Assembly (NCBI GenBank): GCA_023417885.1
Contig: JAEZED010000005.1
Location: 1-26,290 of the forward strand
Length of the DNA: 26,290 bases
Direction: 5' to 3'
Source: Planctomycetota bacterium
GTDB taxonomy: Bacteria > Planctomycetota > Phycisphaerae > Tepidisphaerales > Tepidisphaeraceae
Of the stretch, positions 16,361 to 23,769 are shown piece by piece (position 1 is the first letter of the stretch; every line of letters begins with the position of its first letter). A model generated the notes under the pieces. That model was not told the origin of the DNA and ran no database searches. It saw only the letters and a program-made list of their open reading frames with translations. The position numbers and the translations under genes were made by a program.

Positions 16361-18208
16361 ATGGCCCGTCGCCAGAAGCCCGCCGGCCGAGCGCCGCGCC
16401 GCGCCGGCAAGCGCACCGCCGGAAAGAGGACTCCCGCAGCAGAGCCCGTCCATCCGCACCCGATGCTCCGCCGCGAGTCCTGGACGAGCCTCGATGGGGA
16501 ATGGGCCTTCGCGCCGGATCGCGACGCGCGCTGGGACGATCCGCGGCAGGTGGAATGGGACGATGCGCGCATCCGCGTTCCCTACGCCCCGGAGACCCCC
16601 GCCAGCGGCGCGGGCGGACGCGGCCGGGGCATCGAGGGCTACCTCCGCCGCTGCTGGTATCGCCGGGCGCTCGCCCTGTCCCGACCGGAGGCGGAGCGCC
16701 GGGTCATCCTCCACTTCGAGGCGGTGGATTACGTCGCCCGGGTCTGGGTGAACGGGCGCCTGGCATGCACGCATGAAGGGGGCTACACGCCCTTTCGGGC
16801 CGACATCACCGAACTCCTGGAACCGGGAGTAGAGCAGGAGATCATCGTCTGCGCCGACGACGACCCGCACGACGTGCGCAAGCCCCGGGGCAAGCAGGAC
16901 TGGCTCGAGAAGGCGCACTCCATCTGGTATCCGCGCACCACCGGCATCTGGCAGAGCGTCTGGTACGAGATCGTCCCCGCCACGCGGATCGCGTCGATCC
17001 GCTGGACGCCGGACGTGCCGCGGGGCGAGATGCGGCTCGTCGCGCGCATCGACGGCCGGCACCCGGCGGCCCATCGACTCGAGGTCGCCCTCGAAATCGA
17101 CGGACGCTCGCTCTGCCACGATACCTGCTCGCCCGACGGTGGCGGCGAGGTGCGGCGGACGCTTCCGGTGGCCCCGGCGGGGGCCGAGGACTTCCTGATC
17201 GATCTTCTCTGGTCGCCGGAGCACCCGCGGCTGATCGATGCCCGGCTCCGCCTGCTGGACGAGCAGGGGCAGGTGCTCGACGAGGTCGCCAGCTACTGCG
17301 CGCTCCGCAGCGTCGGCGTGGACGGCGACCGCTTCCTCCTGAACCGCCGGCCGCGGACGCTGAAGCTCGTGCTCAACCAGGGCTACTGGCCCGAAACCGG
17401 CGCCACCGCCCCGGACGACGAGGCGCTCCGGCGCGACGTGGAACTGGTGAAAGCCCTCGGCTTCGACGGCGTGCGGATGCACCAGAAGATCGAGTCGCGG
17501 CGATTCCTCTACTGGGCCGACAGGCTCGGACTGTTCGTCTGGGAGGAGATGCCAAGCCCCTACGCGTTCGATTCCCTGACGGTCGCGCGCACCGCACGGC
17601 AGTGGGCGGAGGCGCTCGAGCGCGATGCGAGCCACCCCTGCATTGTCGCCTGGGTTCCGATGAACGAGAGCTGGGGCGCCCCCGATCTCCCGACCAGCCA
17701 GCCGCAGCGGGCATTCGTAGCCGCCATGTATCACCTCACCCGGGCGATGGACCCGACGCGCCCCGTCGTCGGCAACGATGGCTGGGAGATCGAGGCGAGC
17801 GACATCACCGCCATCCACGACTACGACGCCCGCGCGGAACGCGTCGCGGAGCGTTATCGCGTCGCGACGGAGCAGGAACTCATCGACATGCTTCGCCGTG
17901 AGCGCCCGGGCTATCGCCGGCTCGTGCTGGAGGGCTACGTGCCGCACGACCGGCCCGTGATGCTCACGGAGTTCGGCGGAATCGCCTACAGCGACGAGCC
18001 AGGCGACTGGGGCTACAGCCGCGCGAGCACGTCAGGTGAGTTCATGCAGCATTACACGGAGTTGATGACCGCAGTACGCTCGGTGAGAAAGTTCGCAGGC
18101 TTCTGCTATACGCAATTCACTGACACGTACCAGGAGGCCAACGGGCTGCTCTACATGGATCGCCGGCCCAAGGCGCCGATGGAACGCCTGCGCCGGGCCC
18201 TGGGATGA
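16361..18208 (+). CDS. Glycoside hydrolase family 2 enzyme with basic N-terminal tail
   Basis: 615 residues without a signal peptide. Domains in order: an Arg/Lys/Ala-rich tail (1-28), a GH2 sugar-binding jelly roll (about 35-205, with DYVARVWVNGRL and EGGYTPF), an Ig-like domain (about 208-315) and a TIM barrel (about 316-612). In the barrel the acid/base is E436 in WVPMNESWG and the nucleophile is E537 in MLTEFGG. RMHQK (372-376) is in the position of the usual GH2 RxxHxP region. It lacks the extra C-terminal domains of large beta-galactosidases, so beta-galactosidase, beta-glucuronidase, mannosidase or furanosidase activity are all open; some characterised Streptomyces galactofuranosidases are GH2. 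The start at 16361 has a strong ribosome binding site. A short hairpin follows the stop by 8 bases. Confidence 0.93.
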   Translation: MARRQKPAGRAPRRAGKRTAGKRTPAAEPVHPHPMLRRESWTSLDGEWAFAPDRDARWDDPRQVEWDDARIRVPYAPETPASGAGGRGRGIEGYLRRCWYRRALALSRPEAERRVILHFEAVDYVARVWVNGRLACTHEGGYTPFRADITELLEPGVEQEIIVCADDDPHDVRKPRGKQDWLEKAHSIWYPRTTGIWQSVWYEIVPATRIASIRWTPDVPRGEMRLVARIDGRHPAAHRLEVALEIDGRSLCHDTCSPDGGGEVRRTLPVAPAGAEDFLIDLLWSPEHPRLIDARLRLLDEQGQVLDEVASYCALRSVGVDGDRFLLNRRPRTLKLVLNQGYWPETGATAPDDEALRRDVELVKALGFDGVRMHQKIESRRFLYWADRLGLFVWEEMPSPYAFDSLTVARTARQWAEALERDASHPCIVAWVPMNESWGAPDLPTSQPQRAFVAAMYHLTRAMDPTRPVVGNDGWEIEASDITAIHDYDARAERVAERYRVATEQELIDMLRRERPGYRRLVLEGYVPHDRPVMLTEFGGIAYSDEPGDWGYSRASTSGEFMQHYTELMTAVRSVRKFAGFCYTQFTDTYQEANGLLYMDRRPKAPMERLRRALG

Positions 18209-18216
18209 GGCGCTTG

Positions 18217-18232
18217 CGCACCTCCAGGTGCG
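18217..18232 (+). terminator. Terminator-like hairpin after the GH2 gene
   Basis: CGCACCT / AGGTGCG form an exact 7-bp inverted repeat with a very tight centre, 8 bases after the GH2 stop. No T-tract follows, so it may end transcription weakly or only protect the 3' end. Confidence 0.4.
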
Positions 18233-18614
18233 AAAGAGTGCCATGCGGCCCCACGTCAGTCAGACGCGGCCCGCCATTTGCCCGCCCGGCGTGGGGTGCC
18301 GTGCTCCGGATAGCTGCGGGCGTCATGCTGCACGCCCGGGTCATAGTCAAGGACATAACCTGCTAAATGAGCGTGAGTTGATGATGTTCGGGGGCCGCAG
18401 GGTCGTCACGAACCCTCTCATCGGAAAAGTCGGAAGGCGTTCGGTTCGGGATTTGCTATTCGGAAGGTCACAGGGCCCCGGACACGCGGCGAGACCGTAT
18501 CGCCGTCGGGACTCTGCCCGGAGCGGCAGCAGACAGGGTAGCGGGCCGGCGGCTTGACCGCCTCGAGCGCCGCGGGCGTGTCGTGTGCCTCCCGGGGGAA
18601 ACGAAGCCGATCCC

Positions 18615-18619
18615 AGGAG
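18615..18619 (+). promoter_or_regulatory. Ribosome binding site of the small protein gene
   Basis: AGGAG lies 7 bases before the ATG at 18627. It selects this start over the in-frame ATG at 18585, which has no such signal. Confidence 0.8.
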
Positions 18620-18626
18620 CCACACA

Positions 18627-18890
18627 ATGCCCAGCCGCAAGAGTCATCGCGAGTTGCCGCCACGTCGTGTCGAGGAGCCGGCCGGCGAGATCCCGGCGAG
18701 CGACATCCTCAGCGATCTCGGATGGACAGCCCACGATGACGAAGCGGCCCCGCGCGAGCTTGGTCTCTTTGTCGGCGGCGTCACCTTCCTCAGCCTGCGC
18801 GAGGAGGACTTCGACGAGGACGTGGAAGAGCCCGCGGAGTGGCAGCGCTACGTCGACGACAGGCTTCGCCATTTCACCACCTACCGGTGA
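18627..18890 (+). CDS. Small acidic protein of unknown function (87 residues)
   Basis: I do not recognise a family. The protein has a basic N-terminus (1-14, SRKSHRELPPRR), then a strongly acidic body (Asp/Glu-rich from 15 to about 70, including REEDFDEDVEEPAEW), ending RLRHFTTYR. There is one hydrophobic stretch (about 45-56, LGLFVGGVTFLS), too short and isolated to be a clear membrane anchor, and no signal peptide. Reality of the gene is supported by an ideal ribosome binding site and by a strong hairpin terminator starting 8 bases after the stop, which makes it look like an independent single-gene unit. A regulatory or protein-binding role would fit its size and charge, but nothing in the sequence proves it. 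Confidence 0.75.
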   Translation: MPSRKSHRELPPRRVEEPAGEIPASDILSDLGWTAHDDEAAPRELGLFVGGVTFLSLREEDFDEDVEEPAEWQRYVDDRLRHFTTYR

Positions 18891-18897
18891 TCGCCCC

Positions 18898-18925
18898 GCG
18901 GCGGCTGAATCAAACCAGCCGCCGC
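18898..18925 (+). terminator. Hairpin terminator of the small protein gene
   Basis: GCGGCGGCTG (18898-18907) and CAGCCGCCGC (18916-18925) form an exact 10-bp stem with an 8-base A-rich loop, followed by the moderately T-rich CGTTGTGTT. It starts 8 bases after the stop at 18890. This is the best terminator in the window. Confidence 0.75.
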
Positions 18926-19103
18926 CGTTGTGTTCGCGTCGAGCGCGTCGGCGCGTTTTGAGCGTTCCGGGAAACCCGCATCCGGCTGTACATAACGCGC
19001 AGACCGACGACCGCGTCTGAACCGAATCAAACCCGCGCTTCGCTGCGTGAACGGGCGGCGCTATCTCGCGCCCGTTGCGCAGCCTCCATCCCGAAGAACA
19101 GAG

Positions 19104-21941
19104 ATGACAAGGATCGAAGATCAACGGCCTTCCGCCCCCTCCACCACCGGCGCCCGCGGTCCCGGCGCGGCCTCCCCTGCCCCCGCGCCGGATCCGGCGA
19201 CGCTTCCCGCGTCGCTGGCATCATTCACATGGGGCGTCGGAATCGAGTGTTCGACGCTGCCGCACCTGAAGATCGACCAGTTCAACTGGACGCAGCATGA
19301 CAGGCAGTGGCGCGAGGACCTGGCCCGCGTCCGCGAGACCGGCGCCACCCACCTCCGGTACGCCATCCCCTGGCACTGGATGGAGCCGGAGCGCGGCCGA
19401 TACGACTGGTCGCGGGCCGACGAGCGCATCGACGCCATCCGCGACGCCGGGATCGAGCCGATGATGGACGTGATGCACTTCGGCACGCCGCTCTGGCTGA
19501 AGCAGGCGGTCGGCGACCCGGAGTTTCCCGAGGCGCTGGAGGAACTGGCAGCCCGGATGACCGAGCGGTATCGCGACCGCGTGAAGATCTGGTGCCCGGT
19601 GAACGAGCCGCTGGTGTGCGCGCTCTTCGCCGGCGACTTCGGCTTCTGGCCACCGCATTCGCGCAAGTGGCGGGGCTACATGCCGGTGCTCTCGCGCATC
19701 GCCCAGGCCACGAGCCGGGCGATCCGCGCCGTGCGGCGCAGCGCGCCCGAGGCCACCGTGCTCCTGTGCGACACCGCCGAGCACTACAAGACGCGCCACG
19801 AGGAGCTGCGCGGGGAGGTGGCGCTGCGCAACCTGCGTCGCTTCGTGCTGATGGACCTGATCACCGGCCGCGTCGATCACCACCACCCGCTCTTCGGCTG
19901 GCTCACAAGCTACGGCTTCAGCGAGCTGGACCTGGACTGGCTGCGCGCCAACCCGCAGTCGCCCGACGTCATCGGCCTCGACTACTACCCGCACGGGGAC
20001 TGGCAGCTCGACTACGAGAACGGCCGGCTGAGCCAGCGCCGCGCCGACGTGCCCGCGCGGCTGCGGGGCGTGGCGCGGCAGTACTTCGACCGGTACGGCC
20101 TGCCGATGCTCGTCACGGAGACGAGCATCGAAGGCAAGCCGATCAATCGTGAGATCTGGCTCGAGCAGCTCGTCGAGGACGCCGCGGAGCTTCGCGGCGA
20201 GGGAATCCCGCTGCTGGGACTCGTCTGGTGGCCGCTGTTCGACCACCTCGACTGGGACGGCGCGATGACCCACCGCGTCGGCAAGCTCCACGAGGTCGGC
20301 CTCTTCAAGCTCGTCCGGCAGGCCGACGGGACGCTGCGCCGCACCGAGACACCCCTGCTCAAGCGGTTCCGCGCCTATGCCGAGGCCGGTGAGCGCGACG
20401 TCGGAACGCTCCGGTTCATCGCGCAGCCGCTGGAGGGCGCCGACGCGCAGCTTCCGCCCTTGCTGACCACCGAGCAGAAGCTGCCGGGCATGGAGTTCGT
20501 CAACGCTTCCGGCAGCGGCGCGACCAACGGCCACGCCGCCAGCGGCAACGGCAACGGAAACGGGCATGCGATTGGCCTTGCCGATCCGGCGCCCGGCGCC
20601 TCGGCCGAGCCGTCGATGACGCCGGGTCTGGAGGCGCCGGCGCGCCCGTCGCGCCTGCGCGCGGCGCTGGCGGAGGCATCGGCTTCGGTCGAGTCCGGCG
20701 AACTGGATCGTCCTGCGGGAAGTAGCCGGACGGACCGGTACGGGATCGTGGTCTTCAGTCACCTGCGCTGGGGTTTCGTGTGGCAACGGCCGCAGCAGTT
20801 CCTGTCGCGCTTCGCGAGGAAGCACCCGGTGCTGTTCGTCGAGGAGCCGATCTTTGACCAGGCCGAGGGGAGCGAGCCGCGTCTCCAGTTGCACCGTGTA
20901 ATGCCGGAGGTGACCGTCGCGGCGCTGCACGCGCCCCACAGCTGGAACCACAATCCGCGCCTGCCGGCGCTGCTGCGCGAGAAGACGCAGGAGGCGATCG
21001 ACCAGGTGAACGGCGACTCCGGCGCCTTCGACCGCCCGCTGCTCTGGTACTACAGCCCGATGGATTCGACCTGGTCCCTGGGCCACTTCGAGAACCGGGG
21101 CGTCGTCTACGACTGCATGGACGAGCTCTCCCAGTTCACCGGCGCCCCGCCGGAGCTTGTGGAGGCCGAGAGCCGCCTGATCGACAACGCCGACGTCGTA
21201 TTCACCGGCGGCTACAACCTCGGCGAGAAGAAGGCGCAGCAGCACGACAACGTGCACACCTTTGGCTGCGGCGTCGAGGTCGATCACTTCGGGCAGGCCC
21301 GCGACCGCTCGCGCCCCGTGCCGGCGGACATCGACTTCGCGCGGCGGCCGATCCTGGGCTACTTCGGCGTCGTGGACGAGCGGCTGGACTACGCGCTGAT
21401 CGACGAGATCGCGCGCCGCCGGCCGGACTGGTCGGTCTGCATGGTCGGGCCCGTCGTGAAGGTGGATCCTGGCCACCTGCCGCACGCGCCCAACCTCTAC
21501 TGGCTGGGCGGGCGCGACTACCAGGTCCTGCCCGACTACTGCCGCGCGTTCGACGTCTGCCTGATGCCGTTCGCCATGAACAAGGCGACGGAGTTCATCA
21601 ACCCGACGAAGGGGCTGGAATACATGGCGACGGGCCGGCCGATCGTCAGCACGCCCGTGCGCGACGTGGTGCGCCAGTGGAGCGACATCGTCCGCATCGC
21701 CGACACGCCCGAGCGCTTCGAGCGCGCCGTCGAGGAGGCCCTCCAGGCGGGCGGCGAGTGCGGGCGCGTGCAGCAGGGCCTCGAGCTCGTGCAGACCAAG
21801 AGCTGGGAGGCCACCGTCGCCCGGATGCAGGAGCTGATCCGCGAGGCGATCTCCACGCCCGACCGCCGCAGCGCCGGACGGATCGAGCCGCTGCCGGAGA
21901 CGCAACTGGCTTACACCTACGTCTCCACCCCCGGCTCCTGA
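19104..21941 (+). CDS. Bifunctional fusion: GH1-like clan GH-A glycosidase plus GT4-like glycosyltransferase
   Basis: 945 residues, cytoplasmic (no signal peptide). After a Pro/Ala/Ser-rich start (1-35), residues about 38-430 form a GH1-like TIM barrel: FTWGVG opening, LRYAIPWHWMEPERGRYDW, the acid/base E168 in CPVNEPL, and nucleophile E339 in LVTETS (GH1 usually has TENG here). Residues about 470-540 are a Gly/Asn/Ala/Pro-rich linker containing GNGNGNGH. Residues about 545-915 are a GT-B fold glycosyltransferase: FSHLRWGFVWQRPQQF opening, YDCMDELS, the GYFGVVDERLDY start of the second Rossmann domain, and the GT4-type sugar-nucleotide site FINPTKGLEYMATGRPIVST with K836 and E839. The start 19104 (MTRIEDQ) is preferred over in-frame ATG 19047, which lacks support. 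A UDP-galactopyranose mutase follows after 115 bases, suggesting a related donor sugar. Domain calls are strong; substrates are inferred. Confidence 0.93.
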   Translation: MTRIEDQRPSAPSTTGARGPGAASPAPAPDPATLPASLASFTWGVGIECSTLPHLKIDQFNWTQHDRQWREDLARVRETGATHLRYAIPWHWMEPERGRYDWSRADERIDAIRDAGIEPMMDVMHFGTPLWLKQAVGDPEFPEALEELAARMTERYRDRVKIWCPVNEPLVCALFAGDFGFWPPHSRKWRGYMPVLSRIAQATSRAIRAVRRSAPEATVLLCDTAEHYKTRHEELRGEVALRNLRRFVLMDLITGRVDHHHPLFGWLTSYGFSELDLDWLRANPQSPDVIGLDYYPHGDWQLDYENGRLSQRRADVPARLRGVARQYFDRYGLPMLVTETSIEGKPINREIWLEQLVEDAAELRGEGIPLLGLVWWPLFDHLDWDGAMTHRVGKLHEVGLFKLVRQADGTLRRTETPLLKRFRAYAEAGERDVGTLRFIAQPLEGADAQLPPLLTTEQKLPGMEFVNASGSGATNGHAASGNGNGNGHAIGLADPAPGASAEPSMTPGLEAPARPSRLRAALAEASASVESGELDRPAGSSRTDRYGIVVFSHLRWGFVWQRPQQFLSRFARKHPVLFVEEPIFDQAEGSEPRLQLHRVMPEVTVAALHAPHSWNHNPRLPALLREKTQEAIDQVNGDSGAFDRPLLWYYSPMDSTWSLGHFENRGVVYDCMDELSQFTGAPPELVEAESRLIDNADVVFTGGYNLGEKKAQQHDNVHTFGCGVEVDHFGQARDRSRPVPADIDFARRPILGYFGVVDERLDYALIDEIARRRPDWSVCMVGPVVKVDPGHLPHAPNLYWLGGRDYQVLPDYCRAFDVCLMPFAMNKATEFINPTKGLEYMATGRPIVSTPVRDVVRQWSDIVRIADTPERFERAVEEALQAGGECGRVQQGLELVQTKSWEATVARMQELIREAISTPDRRSAGRIEPLPETQLAYTYVSTPGS

Positions 21942-22056
21942 GCTGATTTCCCCTGTAGGCGCACCGCGAACGCCGCTGTTCGCCGACGCCGCCCCGACAA
22001 ACCGATGTGCCCTGCCGGGCGGAGCCCTGCCCCGCCCCTACAGAGGACCAAGGAAC
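21942..22056 (+). promoter_or_regulatory. 115-bp spacer with hairpin and possible ribosome-binding-site pairing
   Basis: Between the fusion gene and the mutase. GCGAAC/GTTCGC (21966-21983) is an exact 6-bp hairpin with a 6-base loop. CTGTAGG (21953-21959), just after the upstream stop, is complementary to CCTACAG (22037-22043), which abuts the GAGGA ribosome binding site (22043-22047) of the mutase. Such pairing could couple mutase translation to translation of the fusion gene. A second purine-rich stretch AAGGAA lies directly before the ATG. There is no strong terminator, so co-transcription is likely. Confidence 0.4.
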
Positions 22057-23691
22057 ATGACGCAGAACATCCAGACGCCGCACCTGAATCATCGACCCGG
22101 AGACACCTCCGGCCCGACGCGCCAGCCGCGCATCCTCATCCTCGGCGCCGGCCCCACGGGCCTCGGCGCCGCATACCGCCTCAAGGAGCTCGGCTACGAC
22201 AACTTCCACATTTACGAGCGCTCAGGACACCTCGGCGGCCTGGCGTCCAGCTTCACCGACTCCGCCGGCTTCACGTGGGACATCGGCGGGCACGTGATGT
22301 TCAGCCACTACAAGTACTACGACGACGTCTTCGACAAGCTGATGGGGGACGACTATCAGCTCAACATGCGCGAGTGCTGGGTGCGCATGTTCGACACCTG
22401 GGTGCCTTACCCGTTCCAGAACAACATCCGCTACCTTCCGAAGGAGGTCTGCTACGAGTGCCTCAGCGGCCTCATCGAGGCCCAGACCCGGCGCGATCAC
22501 CGCCAGGCGCGCAACTTCGAGGAGTTCATCGACGCCGTCTTCGGCGACGGCATCGCCCGGCATTTCATGAAGCCTTACAACTTCAAGGTCTGGGCCCACC
22601 CGCCGAAGATGATGAACAAGCAGTGGATCGGCGAGCGCGTTGCCGTTCTCGACATCGACCGCGCCCTGAAGAACGTCGTCATGCAGAGCGACGACTTCGG
22701 CTGGGGGCCCAACAACCAGTTCAAGTTCCCCCTCTTCGGCGGAACCGGCGAGTTCTACCGTCGCTTCAGCACGCCGCTGGAGGGCCACTACACCCTCAAC
22801 CGCCCGATGGATTTCATCAATCTCACGCGCAAGGAGGTGCGCTTCACCGACGGCGGCGTGGAGAAGTACGACATCCTCGTCTCCGCCGTTCCGCTCGACA
22901 GGCTCTGCAACGACTTCATCGACGGCGAGATGCCACGCTCAATCAAGAAGGCCGCCGCCGGCCTGCGGCACTCGGGCGGGCACATGGTGGGCATCGGCAT
23001 CAGGCAGCCCTGCCCGAGCACCAAGAGCTGGATGTACTTCCCCGAGGACAACTGCCCCTTCTACCGGGTGACCTACCTCTCGAACTACTCCCCCTTCATG
23101 ACGCCGGACAAGGACCGGTACTACTCGCTCCTCACGGAGACGAGCTACAGCGAGTTCAAGCCGGTCGATCGCCGCACCATCGTGGACGAAACGATCCAGG
23201 GGCTGATCAACGCCGGCCTGCTCAAGGAAGAGGACCGTGAGGACATTGTCGACACCTGGCACTACGAGGCGGATTACAGCTACCCCACCCCAAGCGTCGA
23301 ACGCGACGACATCCTCGCGCAGGTCATCCCGTGGCTCGAGAACTACGACATCTACAGCCGCGGGCGATTCGGGATGTGGAAGTACGAGGTGGCCAATACC
23401 GACCACACCCTCATGCAGGGCGTCGAGCTGGTGAATCGCCTCCTGCTGAACGAGCCGGAGACCACCATCGGCCTCACGTACGAGAGCACCGACGACGGCC
23501 GCAACGCGGCACGCCATGAGCGCTCCGTCCATGCCGGCAGCGGCGACCCGAAGAAGGCCGCCGAGCGCGCCGCCATGAAGGCCGCTGCCATCATGGACGC
23601 CCGGAGCAATCGCTCCGCGCGCGCGGGCGATGTGGACGAGGCGGACGTCTCCGAAGAGGAGCTCGGCGTCACCACGCCGCGCTCCAGGTAG
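22057..23691 (+). CDS. glf: UDP-galactopyranose mutase, eukaryotic (fungal-like) type
   Basis: A 544-residue flavoprotein expected to interconvert UDP-galactopyranose and UDP-galactofuranose in the cytoplasm. The FAD Rossmann motif is LGAGPTGLGAAYRL (G30, G32, G35), followed by HLGGLASS and DIGGHVMFSHYKYYDD. Several blocks recall the Aspergillus fumigatus enzyme, compared from memory: YPFQNNI (118-124), PYNFKVWA (173-180), GERVA (192-196), GGTGEF (228-233), YFPEDNCPFYR (327-337, with R337 as the likely diphosphate-binding Arg), SNYSP (342-346), YPTPSVER (409-416) and SRGRFGMWKYEV (434-445). The usual bacterial Glf is shorter, near 370-400 residues, and lacks these blocks. Residues about 485-544 form an extra charged Ala/Arg/Glu tail. 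The neighbouring GT4 module could be the galactofuranosyltransferase. The type assignment is strong; activity is inferred. Confidence 0.92.
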   Translation: MTQNIQTPHLNHRPGDTSGPTRQPRILILGAGPTGLGAAYRLKELGYDNFHIYERSGHLGGLASSFTDSAGFTWDIGGHVMFSHYKYYDDVFDKLMGDDYQLNMRECWVRMFDTWVPYPFQNNIRYLPKEVCYECLSGLIEAQTRRDHRQARNFEEFIDAVFGDGIARHFMKPYNFKVWAHPPKMMNKQWIGERVAVLDIDRALKNVVMQSDDFGWGPNNQFKFPLFGGTGEFYRRFSTPLEGHYTLNRPMDFINLTRKEVRFTDGGVEKYDILVSAVPLDRLCNDFIDGEMPRSIKKAAAGLRHSGGHMVGIGIRQPCPSTKSWMYFPEDNCPFYRVTYLSNYSPFMTPDKDRYYSLLTETSYSEFKPVDRRTIVDETIQGLINAGLLKEEDREDIVDTWHYEADYSYPTPSVERDDILAQVIPWLENYDIYSRGRFGMWKYEVANTDHTLMQGVELVNRLLLNEPETTIGLTYESTDDGRNAARHERSVHAGSGDPKKAAERAAMKAAAIMDARSNRSARAGDVDEADVSEEELGVTTPRSR

Positions 23692-23715
23692 CCCCCGGCC
23701 CTCGCACCAGACAGA

Positions 23716-23748
23716 CGCCCCCGCGAGGCCGCTGGCCGCGCGGGGGCG
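23716..23748. terminator. Bidirectional GC hairpin between the mutase and PEP-CTERM genes
   Basis: CGCCCCCGCG (23716-23725) pairs exactly with CGCGGGGGCG (23739-23748), and an inner GGCC/GGCC stem (23727-23730, 23734-23737) extends it after one A-G mismatch. It lies between two convergent stops (23691 and 23770), the expected place for a shared terminator. T-tracts are weak on both sides. Confidence 0.6.
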
Positions 23749-23769
23749 ATGTCATGGAACCGAAGGCGA

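Larger units (their letters stand above)
18209..18626. other. 418-bp intergenic region between GH2 and the small protein gene
   Basis: No gene is supported here. Apart from the hairpin at 18217-18232, I see short inverted repeats such as CGGCGA/TCGCCG near 18487-18507 and GGCGG/CCGCC near 18550-18563. Around 18340-18470 the composition is relatively AT-rich for this genome, suggesting a promoter or leader segment for the downstream small gene. A basic 58-codon frame from 18381 to 18557 exists but has no convincing ribosome binding site. No tRNA or recognisable riboswitch was seen. Confidence 0.4.

Noticed and set aside
16211..17947. A 578-codon minus-strand frame opposite the GH2 gene
   Set aside because: Shadow frame; the plus strand has the GH2 catalytic residues and a strong ribosome binding site.
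18381..18557. A 58-codon basic frame in the spacer after GH2
   Set aside because: No good ribosome binding site, and composition similar to random GC-rich sequence; kept only as a remote possibility.
19221..21905. An 894-codon open frame antisense to the GH1-GT4 fusion
   Set aside because: It mirrors the third-codon-position bias of the real gene, is rich in Arg/Ala/Val/Leu without any domain motif, and the plus strand shows full catalytic motifs.
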